A DNA stretch of 52,184 nt, taken from assembly GCA_049583635.1 (NCBI GenBank), contig JBAUWF010000031.1, positions 1 to 52,184 of the forward strand, given 5' to 3'. The stretch is from Dokdonella_A sp049583635 (GTDB taxonomy: Bacteria > Pseudomonadota > Gammaproteobacteria > Xanthomonadales > Rhodanobacteraceae). The notes below the pieces were generated by a model, which was not told the origin of the DNA, did no database searches, and worked only from the letters and a program-made list of their open reading frames with translations. The position numbers were made by a program, and so were the translations under genes. Of the stretch, positions 42,420 to 52,184 are shown one piece after another. The stretch's first letter is position 1, and every line of letters begins with the position of its first letter.

Positions 42420-42712
42420 CGCCCCGACAATCGTGGTTTGCACGATGCCTGTGCTTGCGTGATCGGTCGCAAGGCGATGTCAGCGGTGTACTTCCAGCTC
42501 GTAATGACTACGCTTCGGGTTCGGAGTCTGACGCAGTAGCCCCTTGAAAGACGAGGCCACGGCACCAACTGGTTTGTGTCGCGCGGCGCCCTCGCCTTAT
42601 CATTGGCGGTTGCGGTTGTGTCCGCTTCAGCGGGCGCCCGAGACCGGATTTTGCAACCGGATGGTCGAGTGGCCGGTTCGGCCGCGACTTCCCCCTATCC
42701 TGAAGAAGACCG
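42420..42712. other. Intergenic region before secA
   Basis: About 290 bases without a convincing gene. No SecM-like arrest peptide gene is seen. TTGTGT (42574-42579) with TTATCA at 17 bp is a poor promoter pair. GAAGAAGA just upstream of 42713 is a weak ribosome binding site for secA. Confidence 0.4.
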
Positions 42713-45448
<2,736 letters not shown>

Positions 45449-45558
45449 TCGCGCGGGTTGCTGTTCCGGCAACGACGCCGTGGTCGTGATCGTGTTCGCG
45501 GGCGGTGCACGCCAGGAGATGTGTTCCCGACTGCTGTGCGTGCGGCACACTGCAGCTA

Positions 45559-46512
45559 ATGACTGACACCCGCTCGGCAGTCCATGTAGTCGCCGGCATC
45601 GTGCGCGATGGCGCCGGATGCATCCTGCTTGCCCGGCGAGCGCCCGGCAAGCATCTGGCCGGTCTGTGGGAGTTTCCGGGCGGCAAGCGCGAGTGCGGCG
45701 AATCGTCGTTGGATACGCTGACACGCGAACTCCATGAGGAACTCGGCATTCGCGTCGAATCGGCGCAGCCGTTGATTTGCGTGCCGTGGAACTACCCGGA
45801 AAAGCGCGTCCTGCTCGACGTTTGGGAAGTCGTTGCCTATAGCGGCATGCCGACTTCGCGCGAGGGCCAGGCGTTGGCCTGGATCGATCAGCCAATGCTC
45901 GATGACGTCTCGATGCCGGCTGCCGACCGCCCGGTTATTACCGCACTGCGCCTGCCGCGGCAGTACTTGATCACACCACCGCTCGACGACGGCCGCTCGG
46001 ACGCAGTGCTGAAAGGCTTGCAAGCTGCGTTGGCCACCGGCATACGACTCATCCAGCTGCGCCTGCCAGGTTGGCCACGCGAGAGGCTGGCGGTAATGGC
46101 CCGTGCGGCGCGGGATCTGGCCCGTGAACACGACGCGCGCCTGCTATTGAATGCCGATTGGCAGTTGGCCGTCACGCTTGGCCTGGCCGGGGCGCATTTG
46201 CCGGCTCGCATCGCGGCTGGTATGGCGAGTCGCCCGCGCGGACTCGAATGGCTGGCAGTTTCCTGTCACGATGAGACCGAACTCGCCGTTGCGTTGCGCC
46301 TCGATGCGGATTTCGTGACCTTGTCGCCGATCCGCCCGACGCCGGATCACGTCGGTGCGCATCCGCTCGGTTGGTCGGGTCTGGCGGGACTGAGCGCGAA
46401 TTTTCCGTTGCCGATATACGCTCTCGGTGGCGTCGGCATTGCCGATCTCGAGTCGGCGCGCCAAGCAGGCGCGCACGGCATCGCCGCGATTCGTGGCTTG
46501 TGGCCGGCTTGA
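45559..46512 (+). CDS. Nudix (MutT-like) hydrolase fused to a ThiE/TenI-like domain
   Basis: 317 residues from ATG 45559; the GTG at 45505 adds a Cys-rich stretch without family character. Residues 1-130 are MutT-like with a perfect Nudix box from G42 to I64 (G-x5-E-x7-REL-HEELGI), so 8-oxo-dGTP hydrolysis is likely. Residues about 131-317 fold like thiamine phosphate synthase (QYLITPP, IRLIQLRLPGW, ARLLLNADWQLAVTLGLAGAHLP, YALGGVGIADL), but the usual QLREK, ND and pyrophosphate-binding T-K residues read QLRLP, NA and T-P. The second domain is probably not a normal ThiE. This fusion next to secA is known in Pseudomonas and Xanthomonas relatives. Confidence 0.88.
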   Translation: MTDTRSAVHVVAGIVRDGAGCILLARRAPGKHLAGLWEFPGGKRECGESSLDTLTRELHEELGIRVESAQPLICVPWNYPEKRVLLDVWEVVAYSGMPTSREGQALAWIDQPMLDDVSMPAADRPVITALRLPRQYLITPPLDDGRSDAVLKGLQAALATGIRLIQLRLPGWPRERLAVMARAARDLAREHDARLLLNADWQLAVTLGLAGAHLPARIAAGMASRPRGLEWLAVSCHDETELAVALRLDADFVTLSPIRPTPDHVGAHPLGWSGLAGLSANFPLPIYALGGVGIADLESARQAGAHGIAAIRGLWPA

Positions 46513-46591
46513 CCGGCAGCGTTGAAGGTTCTCCGGATATCGTGGCCCGAGCGTATCCACCGAGCTTCTCACGCGCTCGGCCGTGACGCTG

Positions 46592-47209
46592 TCAGACCGA
46601 CCTCCGTTTGCCCTGTGCCAGTTCGAGGTAATGGACATGCAGTCGGGTAACTTGATGGTCGAGTGCATCCGGGCGCCCACTGTTGTCCAGCACATCATCG
46701 GCCGCGGCCAGCCGTTCCTCGCGCGTGGCCTGCGCGGCCAGCATCGCATCGGCGAGATCGATCGCGATTCGGTCGCGCAGCACCAATCTGCGCAGTTGCG
46801 TTTCGCGCGGCACGTCGACCAGCAGGACGCGGTCGGTTTGCCTGTGCAGACCGCTCTCGATGAGCAATGGAATCACCAGCATTGCGTACGCAGCGGTCGA
46901 TACGCTCGCACGTCGCTGCAATTCCCGCCAGATGGATGGATGCAATATGCTTTCGAGGCGTCCGCGCAGTACCGGATCGGGGAAAATGCGCGCGCGAACC
47001 GCCGCGCGATCAAGGCTGCCGTCGGCGGTCAAAACTTCATCGCCGAGGACCGCAACGATTTCGGCGAGCAACGGTTGACCCGGTGCGACCAGCGAGCGCG
47101 CGATCATATCGGCATCGACGACATCGGCGCCGAGTGCGGCAAATCGATGGGCAACCTCGGATTTTCCCGAAGCTACGCCGCCGGTCAGGGCTACGGTGAA
47201 AAGGCTCAT
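46592..47209 (-). CDS. coaE: Dephospho-CoA kinase
   Basis: 205 residues. P-loop VALTGGVASGKSEVAHRF (6-23), DADMIARSLVAPGQPLL, LDRAAVRARIFPDPVLRGRLESILHPSIW, the lid VIPLLIESGLHRQTDRVLLVDVPRETQLRRLVLRD and a final VLDNSGRPDALDHQV segment are all CoaE features. It phosphorylates the ribose 3'-OH in the last step of CoA synthesis. The gene follows pilD on the same strand after about 90 bases, an arrangement common in gammaproteobacteria. A 16-bp palindrome sits just before its start. Confidence 0.96.
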   Translation of the reverse strand: MSLFTVALTGGVASGKSEVAHRFAALGADVVDADMIARSLVAPGQPLLAEIVAVLGDEVLTADGSLDRAAVRARIFPDPVLRGRLESILHPSIWRELQRRASVSTAAYAMLVIPLLIESGLHRQTDRVLLVDVPRETQLRRLVLRDRIAIDLADAMLAAQATREERLAAADDVLDNSGRPDALDHQVTRLHVHYLELAQGKRRSV

Positions 47210-47214
47210 CGGCA

Positions 47215-47230
47215 GCGCGAATATTCGCGC
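47215..47230. repeat. 16-bp perfect palindrome upstream of coaE
   Basis: GCGCGAATATTCGCGC is its own reverse complement and ends five bases from the coaE start codon, covering the place of its ribosome binding site. It could be a hairpin masking translation initiation or an operator; the sequence alone does not decide. Confidence 0.7.
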
Positions 47231-47296
47231 GCCGGTCGATGGAGGCCACCGGATCTCCCAACGATGGTCGGAAAAGGTGTCTCGCTCAGAGGGCCC

Positions 47297-48169
47297 CTAG
47301 CCGCCCAGTGCAAACATGCGCGCATACAGATGCCCCAACTGTCCTCCGAAAACGAACCAGATCCAGCCTGCGGCCGCGATGAACGGGCCGAACGGAATCG
47401 GCGTGCCGCGATCTTGTCCGCGCAACGCCAGCGCGATGCCGCCGACGATCGCGCCGACCAGCGACGACAGCAGCACGATCGGCAGCAGGCTGATCGCGCC
47501 CATCCACGCGCCGAGCGCGGCGAGCAACTTGAAATCACCGTAGCCCATGCCTTCCTTGCCGGTCAGCAACTTGAACAGCCAGAACACCGACCACAGCGCA
47601 AGATAGCCGAGCGCCGAGCCGATGATCGCGGACGACATTTCCACGAACAGTGGCACGATCGAAATCAGCAGGCCCAGCCACAGCAGCGGCAAGGTCAGTT
47701 GATCCGGCAACAGTTGCGTTCGTGCATCGATGCCGGCGGCCGCGACAAGAGTCCAGGTGAATATCAGGCCGGCGGCAAGCGGCCAGCCGAAACCGAGTTT
47801 CCAGGCAACCGCAGCCGAAGCCAGCGCGCTCAGCAGTTCCACCAGCGGATATTGGCGCGAGATTCGAGCTCTGCAATAACGACAGCGACCGCGCAGCGCC
47901 AGAAAACTCAGCAGCGGAATGTTGTCGAGCACCGACAACGGATGTTTGCACTGGGGGCAATGCGACCCGGTGCGCACCAGATCCGGTGGCGCCGGCACAG
48001 TCGCCGGCTCGGTGCCGAGCAGCTCGCGCGCCTGGACCTGCCAGCCGTGCTCGAGCCGAGCCGGTAGGCGCAGGATCACGACATTGAGAAAACTGCCGAC
48101 CAGCAATCCGAGCAGGCCGGTCAGCGCAATCAGCGGACCGGTTTCGGTGATCCAGGTGAAATCGGCCAC
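47297..48169 (-). CDS. pilD: Type IV prepilin leader peptidase/N-methyltransferase
   Basis: 290 residues, about eight membrane segments. The N-terminal cytoplasmic domain holds the tetracysteine zinc site CPQC (72-75) and CRYC (97-100) in GSHCPQCKHPLSVLDNIPLLSFLALRGRCRYCRARIS, linked to N-methylation. The catalytic aspartates are in AGIDARTQLLPDQLTLP and MGYGDFKLLAALGAWMG, the GXGD-type aspartyl protease pair. It cleaves and methylates prepilins at the inner membrane. It lies 18 bases after pilC. Confidence 0.96.
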   Translation of the reverse strand: MADFTWITETGPLIALTGLLGLLVGSFLNVVILRLPARLEHGWQVQARELLGTEPATVPAPPDLVRTGSHCPQCKHPLSVLDNIPLLSFLALRGRCRYCRARISRQYPLVELLSALASAAVAWKLGFGWPLAAGLIFTWTLVAAAGIDARTQLLPDQLTLPLLWLGLLISIVPLFVEMSSAIIGSALGYLALWSVFWLFKLLTGKEGMGYGDFKLLAALGAWMGAISLLPIVLLSSLVGAIVGGIALALRGQDRGTPIPFGPFIAAAGWIWFVFGGQLGHLYARMFALGG

Positions 48170-48187
48170 GCGTGACGTTGCCCGCGC

Positions 48188-49462
48188 TCAGCCCACCACC
48201 GCGCCGAGCTTGAAGATCGGCAGGTACATGCCAATCACCATACCGCCGACGAGCACACCGATGATGATCATGATGAATGGTTCGAGCAGGCTCGCCAGCG
48301 CATCGACCGCGTTGTTCACTTCCTGTTCGTAGAATTCGGCGATCTTGAACAGCATCTTGTCGAGCGCACCGGATTCCTCGCCGACCGCAACCATCTGCAC
48401 CACCATGTTCGGGAACAGGTTGGTCTGGCGCAAGGCAAGCTGCAGTTGATGGCCGACCGAGACATCCTCGCGCACGCGCTTGACCGCATCATTGAACACC
48501 ACGCTGCCGGTGGCATTGGAAATCGAATCGAGCGCTTCGACCAATGGCACGCCGGCGCGGAAGGTGACCGCCAAGGTGCGCGAAAATCGCGCGATCGCGG
48601 AGTGGCGCAGGATTTGCCCGACTACCGGCAATTTCAACAATGCACGCCCGATGAAATGCTGAAACTTGGTCGAGCGCTTGTACAGCAGCATCAGGACGAC
48701 AAATATGCCACCGACAATCAGCAGCACCAGCCACCAGTACGCCACCATGAAACGCGATACACTCACCAGCATCTGCGTGAACGCCGGCAGCTCGGCGCCG
48801 AAATTGCTGAACACCTTCTCGAATTGCGGGACCACGAAAATCAGCAGAATGCTCGACACGATCAGCGCGACCGAAATGACCATGGCCGGATAGAACATTG
48901 CCTTCTTGATCTTGCCCTTGATCGCTTCGATGTTTTCCTTGTAGCTCGCCACCGTGTCGAGCACGGTTTCGAGCACGCCGGCCGACTCGCCTGCGCGTAC
49001 CAGATTGCAGAACAACTCGTCGAACTGCGCCGGGTGATGCGCGAGTGATTCGTTCAGCGCCGAGCCGCCTTCGATGTCGGTCTTGATATCCGTGAGCATG
49101 GCCTTCATGCGCGGATTGGTCTGACCGCCCGCGACGATATCGATACCCTGCACCATCGGTACGCCGGCAGCCATCATGGTTGCGAGCTGGCGGCTGAAGA
49201 TCGCGATTTCGCGCGGCTTGATCGCGCGGCCGGTCTTGCCGAACAGCGGTTTGGGCTTGATCTTGACGACTTGCGGATTGATACCCTGGCGGCGCAGATC
49301 GGCCTTGACCAGACTCGCGTTCTTGCTGAGCTGCTCGCCCTTGATCTTGACGCCGCGCTTGTCGATGCCGGTCCACAGATAGGATTGCTGCTGGCTCATC
49401 TTGGCGCGCTGCTTGCCCAGCTGGCGTTGGTTGGTCTTGAGTGCGCTCGTTGCAGTAGCCAT
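48188..49462 (-). CDS. pilC: Type IV pilus inner-membrane platform protein
   Basis: 424 residues from the ATG at 49462, with AAGGA upstream; a longer in-frame ATG overlaps pilB. Two GspF/PilC domains: first at about 95-220 (IKPREIAIFSRQLATMMAAGVPMVQGIDIV, LVRAGESAGVLETVLDTVASYKENIEAIKGKIKKAMFYP) and second at about 295-420 (FSRTLAVTFRAGVPLVEALDSIS, VAVGEESGALDKMLFKIAEFYEQEVNNAVDALASLLEPFIMIIIG). Each ends in membrane segments. PilC links the PilB/PilT motors to pilus assembly. The N-terminal ~45 residues are basic and polar. It starts four bases after pilB. Confidence 0.96.
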   Translation of the reverse strand: MATATSALKTNQRQLGKQRAKMSQQQSYLWTGIDKRGVKIKGEQLSKNASLVKADLRRQGINPQVVKIKPKPLFGKTGRAIKPREIAIFSRQLATMMAAGVPMVQGIDIVAGGQTNPRMKAMLTDIKTDIEGGSALNESLAHHPAQFDELFCNLVRAGESAGVLETVLDTVASYKENIEAIKGKIKKAMFYPAMVISVALIVSSILLIFVVPQFEKVFSNFGAELPAFTQMLVSVSRFMVAYWWLVLLIVGGIFVVLMLLYKRSTKFQHFIGRALLKLPVVGQILRHSAIARFSRTLAVTFRAGVPLVEALDSISNATGSVVFNDAVKRVREDVSVGHQLQLALRQTNLFPNMVVQMVAVGEESGALDKMLFKIAEFYEQEVNNAVDALASLLEPFIMIIIGVLVGGMVIGMYLPIFKLGAVVG

Positions 49463-49466
49463 GGAA

Positions 49467-51194
49467 TCAGTCCTTGGTGACTCGATTGATTTCGGCGAGG
49501 CTGGTGACACCGTTGGTGACCTTGAACAGCGCGGAGGCGCGCAGATCGCGAATGCCTTCCTTGCGCGCCTGTTCGGCGATCATGTTGGCGCCGCCGCCTG
49601 CCAGCACGATATCGGCGATCGCGTCGGTCAGCGGCATTACCTCGTAGATCCCCACGCGTCCCTTGTAACCTTCGTTGCAGGTGCCACAGCCGACCGCATC
49701 GTACAGGGTCAGGCCCGCATCGATCGCCTGCTGGCTGAAACCTTCGGCGAGCAACGCCGGTGACGGCAGCGTCAGCGGCTGCTTGCATTCGTGCAGACGC
49801 CGGGCGAGGCGCTGGGCGATGACCAGGGTGACCGAAGAGGTGATGTTGTACGGCGCGATGCCCATGTTCATCAAGCGTGCGATGGTCTGCGAGGAATCGT
49901 TGGTATGCAGGGTGGACAGCACCATGTGACCGGTCTGCGCGGCCTTGATCGCTATTTCGGCAGTCTCCAGATCACGGATCTCGCCGACCATGATCACGTC
50001 CGGATCCTGGCGCAGGAACGCGCGCAGCGCGACCGCGAAGGTCATGCCGCGTTTCGCGTTCATCTGCACCTGGTTGATGCCCGGCATGCGGATTTCCACC
50101 GGATCCTCGACCGTCGAGATATTGCGCCCGTCGATATTGAGAATGTTCAGCGCGGTATACAGCGACACGGTCTTGCCCGAACCGGTCGGGCCGGTAACCA
50201 ACACCAGGCCGTAGGGTTTTTGGATCGCGTCTTCGAACAACTTGCGCTGTTCGTCCTCGTAACCGAGCTTGTCGATGCCCATGCGCGCGGCTGCGGCGTC
50301 GAGCACGCGCAGCACGATCTTTTCGCCGAACAGCGTGGGACAGGTGCTGACGCGAAAATCGACGGACTTGGACTTGGACAGGTTGAGTTTGATACGCCCG
50401 TCCTGCGGAGTGCGTCGCTCGGCGATATCAAGACCCGACATCACTTTCAGGCGCGAGGAAATACGCGCGTTCAGTTTCACCGGCGGCGACGTCATGCTGC
50501 GCAGCATGCCGTCCATGCGAAAGCGCACCCGATAGTTCTGCTCGTACGGTTCGAAATGGATATCCGATGCGCCGCGCTTGATCGCATCCACCAGCACCTT
50601 GTTGATGAACTTGACCACCGGCGCGTCGTCGGTGGCGGAAGTGTCGACACCGCCGTCGGCATCGGCGTCACTGGTGTCGCCGAGTTCGAGATTCTCCAGC
50701 CCTTCGGCATCATCGAGCCCCTCGATGCCGGGCCCGGTCGCGTTGATCACCTGTTCGATCGCGCGTTGCAGCGCGCGCGCATCGACCAGAATCGGCTCGA
50801 TCAAATGGTTCGACTGGAACTTGATTTCGTCCAGTCCGTGCAGGTGGGTCGGGTCGGACACACCGACAAACAGGCGGTTGCCGCGTTTGAACAACGGCAA
50901 CGCCTTGTGCTGGACAATCAGGTCTTCCTTGACCAGGCGCGCCGGCGACTGGGCCAGGTCGAGTGCCTCGAGGTCGAACAGCGGCACGCCGAACTCGGCG
51001 GATGCCGCGCGCGCGAACTGCAGGCTGGCGACCAGATTGTTTTCGGTCAGATACGCGCCGAGCGGAATCTTCTGCGTCGACGCATTGCGCACGGCATCGC
51101 GCGCCGCCTCTTCGGCAAGCGTACCTTCGGCCACAAGGCGCCGGGCAATGCCCGACAAGCCCAGCAGCGGCGCCGTGTTCATCTGTACTGCCAT
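49467..51194 (-). CDS. pilB: Type IV pilus extension ATPase
   Basis: 575 residues. An N-terminal MshEN/T2SSE_N domain (about 10-150, GYLV-type: LLGLSGIARRLVAEGTLAEEAARDAVRNASTQKIPLGAYL and KALPLFKRGNRLFVGVSDPTHLHGLDEI), then the secretion ATPase: Walker A VTGPTGSGKTVSLYTALN, Asp/His boxes in NISTVEDPVEIRMPGINQVQMN and DPDVIMVGEIRDLETAEIAIKAAQTGHMVLSTLHTNDS, and the tetracysteine zinc site (HECKQP ... GCGTCNEGYKGRVGIYEVM). The ATG at 51194 is used; an ATG four codons later is also possible. Upstream sequence is intergenic. Confidence 0.96.
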   Translation of the reverse strand: MAVQMNTAPLLGLSGIARRLVAEGTLAEEAARDAVRNASTQKIPLGAYLTENNLVASLQFARAASAEFGVPLFDLEALDLAQSPARLVKEDLIVQHKALPLFKRGNRLFVGVSDPTHLHGLDEIKFQSNHLIEPILVDARALQRAIEQVINATGPGIEGLDDAEGLENLELGDTSDADADGGVDTSATDDAPVVKFINKVLVDAIKRGASDIHFEPYEQNYRVRFRMDGMLRSMTSPPVKLNARISSRLKVMSGLDIAERRTPQDGRIKLNLSKSKSVDFRVSTCPTLFGEKIVLRVLDAAAARMGIDKLGYEDEQRKLFEDAIQKPYGLVLVTGPTGSGKTVSLYTALNILNIDGRNISTVEDPVEIRMPGINQVQMNAKRGMTFAVALRAFLRQDPDVIMVGEIRDLETAEIAIKAAQTGHMVLSTLHTNDSSQTIARLMNMGIAPYNITSSVTLVIAQRLARRLHECKQPLTLPSPALLAEGFSQQAIDAGLTLYDAVGCGTCNEGYKGRVGIYEVMPLTDAIADIVLAGGGANMIAEQARKEGIRDLRASALFKVTNGVTSLAEINRVTKD

Positions 51195-51396
51195 AGGAAT
51201 ACCGCGTAAGTCCCCGTAGCACCGTTCAAATCTACAGCAATCGGTTTGCCGAAGGTACACCCAAACGGCAATAACGCGGCACGCTTCACACTATCTGCCG
51301 CGATTCCAAGTGCCCGTTTCCGACACGGCAACGGCCGTCTCGCGGCAATAAAACAAGCACAAATCGCGCCAGTTGGGGCCAAACCCCCGCCACCAC

Positions 51397-51431
51397 TCAA
51401 TCGGAGCATCAAGTCAATCGGAAGCATCAAG
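51397..51431. repeat. Imperfect tandem duplication
   Basis: TCAATCGGAGCATCAAG (51397-51413) is followed directly by TCAATCGGAAGCATCAAG (51414-51431), differing by one inserted A. Confidence 0.8.
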
Positions 51432-51525
51432 GCGGGCCGCGTCAGTTGCGCACTGCGTGGCAAAGTAGGCCGGCGCCTGTCGATATCGGGTAAAGCTGGC
51501 GCCGGCATCCGCCGGCATCGCCACA

Positions 51526-51556
51526 TTGACCGAAAATATCCCAAACATGTTACAAA
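51526..51556 (+). promoter_or_regulatory. Candidate extended -10 promoter of the terminal glycosyltransferase gene
   Basis: TTGACC (51526-51531), 19 bp, TACAAA (51551-51556) with TG at 51548-51549 one base before it. The spacer is long, but the TG-N extension compensates. It lies about 110 bases before the ATG. Confidence 0.35.
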
Positions 51557-51664
51557 CCGGACGAACCTCTACACTACGAACCTGAACAACCGACTTGCCA
51601 CGCGGCCGGCGAAAGCATGGTTGCGTGTGCTCCGGCTTGGCAGCCACAGGGGGTAATCCGTTGC

Positions 51665-52184
51665 ATGATCAGCATCATCTTGCCCGCCAAGAACGAAACC
51701 GCCGCGTTGCGTGAGCTGTTGCCGCGGCTCAAGCAGGCGCAGCCCGAAGCCGAAATCATCGTCGTTGACGACGGCTCGACCGACGACACGGCGGCGGTTT
51801 GCAGAGGCGCCGGCGTCGTCGTGTCGAGCAGCCCCTATTCGATGGGCAACGGCGCTGCGATCAAGCGCGGCGCGCGCGCGGCCGGAGGCGACGTGCTGGT
51901 GTTCATGGATGCGGACGGGCAGCACGATCCGGTGCTGATCGATCGCTTGCTCGAGCGCCTGGCTGAAGGCTACGACATGATCGTCGGCGCGCGCGACTGG
52001 GCCGGCCAGGCCGGTGTCAGCCGTGGCCTCGCCAATGCGTTCTACAACTGGCTCGCGAGCCGCATGACCGACTATCCGGTCAAGGATCTGACTTCGGGTT
52101 TTCGCGCCGTGCGTGCCGACAAGTTCCGCGAATTCCTGCATCTGCTACCGAACGGGTTTTCCTATCCGACGACATGCACGATGG
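51665..52184 (+). CDS. Family 2 glycosyltransferase (DPM1/polyprenyl-phosphate type), 5' part
   Basis: The frame is open from ATG 51665 to the window edge, 173 codons. Motifs: SIILPAKNETAAL at the N-terminus, EIIVVDDGSTDDTA (nucleotide binding), NGAAIKRGARAAGGDVLVFMDADGQHDP with the catalytic DAD, and IVGARD...GVSRGLANAFYNWLASRMTDYPVKDLTSGFRAVRAD. The combination DADGQHDP plus DLTSGFR is typical of DPM1-like enzymes that load a sugar onto polyprenyl phosphate. The missing C-terminus decides whether a membrane anchor is present. It diverges from pilB, and a link to pilin glycosylation would be speculation. Confidence 0.88.
   Translation, partial: MISIILPAKNETAALRELLPRLKQAQPEAEIIVVDDGSTDDTAAVCRGAGVVVSSSPYSMGNGAAIKRGARAAGGDVLVFMDADGQHDPVLIDRLLERLAEGYDMIVGARDWAGQAGVSRGLANAFYNWLASRMTDYPVKDLTSGFRAVRADKFREFLHLLPNGFSYPTTCTM

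Larger units (their letters stand above)
51195..51664. other. Intergenic region between divergent pilB and a glycosyltransferase gene
   Basis: About 470 bases, distinctly richer in A and T than the genes. No pilin gene: no PilD cleavage site (GFTLIE-like) occurs in any frame. It contains a 17/18-bp imperfect tandem duplication (51397-51431) and a second short repeat, GCCGGCATC twice (51501-51519). No convincing sigma-54 element for pilB was found on the minus strand. Confidence 0.5.

Noticed and set aside
42420..42712. secM-like gene upstream of secA
   Set aside because: No signal peptide plus arrest motif ending in GIRAGP-like sequence was found; the place is taken by the M23 peptidase.
46583..48067. 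Long plus-strand open frame opposite coaE and pilD
   Set aside because: Gln/Arg/Asp-rich shadow translation; both opposing genes have complete catalytic motifs.
49791..51209. Long plus-strand open frame opposite pilB
   Set aside because: Shadow of PilB; no ribosome binding site and no recognisable domain.
51246..51656. 136-codon frame between pilB and the glycosyltransferase
   Set aside because: Arg/Lys-rich, spans the tandem duplication and the candidate promoter; no prepilin or other motif.

Overview
The window is GC-rich chromosomal DNA from a gammaproteobacterium. Gene order points to the Xanthomonadales (Lysobacterales): rsmI divergent from lpoA-yraN-dolP, rnpB just ahead of mraZ, a division/cell-wall (dcw) cluster without murD, then lpxC, a DUF721/DciA gene, an M23 peptidase, secA, a Nudix-ThiE fusion, coaE and pilD-pilC-pilB. 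The order-level placement is an inference from synteny and protein character; no database search was run.

Layout. Bases 1-471 are the end of a parvulin-type prolyl isomerase. Bases 770-7244 form a tightly packed, co-directional glycan locus: an ABC-2 permease (Wzm type), its ATPase with a C-terminal glycan-recognition domain (Wzt type), a SAM methyltransferase, an unusual 623-residue protein joining a PqqD-like N-terminus to a GT-A-like domain, a GT2 glycosyltransferase, and a queuosine-precursor transporter coupled to the last of these. A DoxX membrane protein converges on, and overlaps, pyrF; ettA follows on the minus strand. From 10710 runs a one-carbon/riboflavin operon: glyA-nrdR-ribD-ribE-ribBA-ribH-nusB-thiL-pgpA. 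On the minus strand, 18174-22315 carries lpoA-yraN-dolP and a GlcD-like flavin oxidase. rsmI and the RNase P RNA gene lead into the dcw cluster (24110-39461): mraZ-rsmH-ftsL-ftsI-murE-murF-mraY-ftsW-murG-murC-ddl-ftsQ-ftsA-ftsZ, most junctions overlapping by 1-11 bases. lpxC, dciA (minus), an M23 peptidase, secA and the Nudix-ThiE fusion follow; then, on the minus strand, coaE, pilD, pilC and pilB. The window ends inside a DPM1-like glycosyltransferase.

How it works together. The dcw genes make and polymerise lipid II and build the divisome. mraZ is preceded by a near-textbook MraZ operator: four GTGGG boxes exactly 10 bp apart, straddling the promoter start and ending at the start codon. The riboflavin operon holds ribD, ribE, ribB activity and ribH, but the GTP cyclohydrolase II half of RibBA has lost all three zinc cysteines, so a separate RibA is expected elsewhere. 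pilBCD supply the type IV pilus motor ATPase, platform and prepilin peptidase, with no pilin gene beside them.

Most of the window is conserved housekeeping sequence. The least ordinary parts are the PqqD-like/glycosyltransferase fusion in the export locus, the missing murD, the degenerate RibBA, and the head-to-head overlap of the dciA and M23 start codons. I saw no tRNA, rRNA, CRISPR array, insertion sequence or prophage gene.
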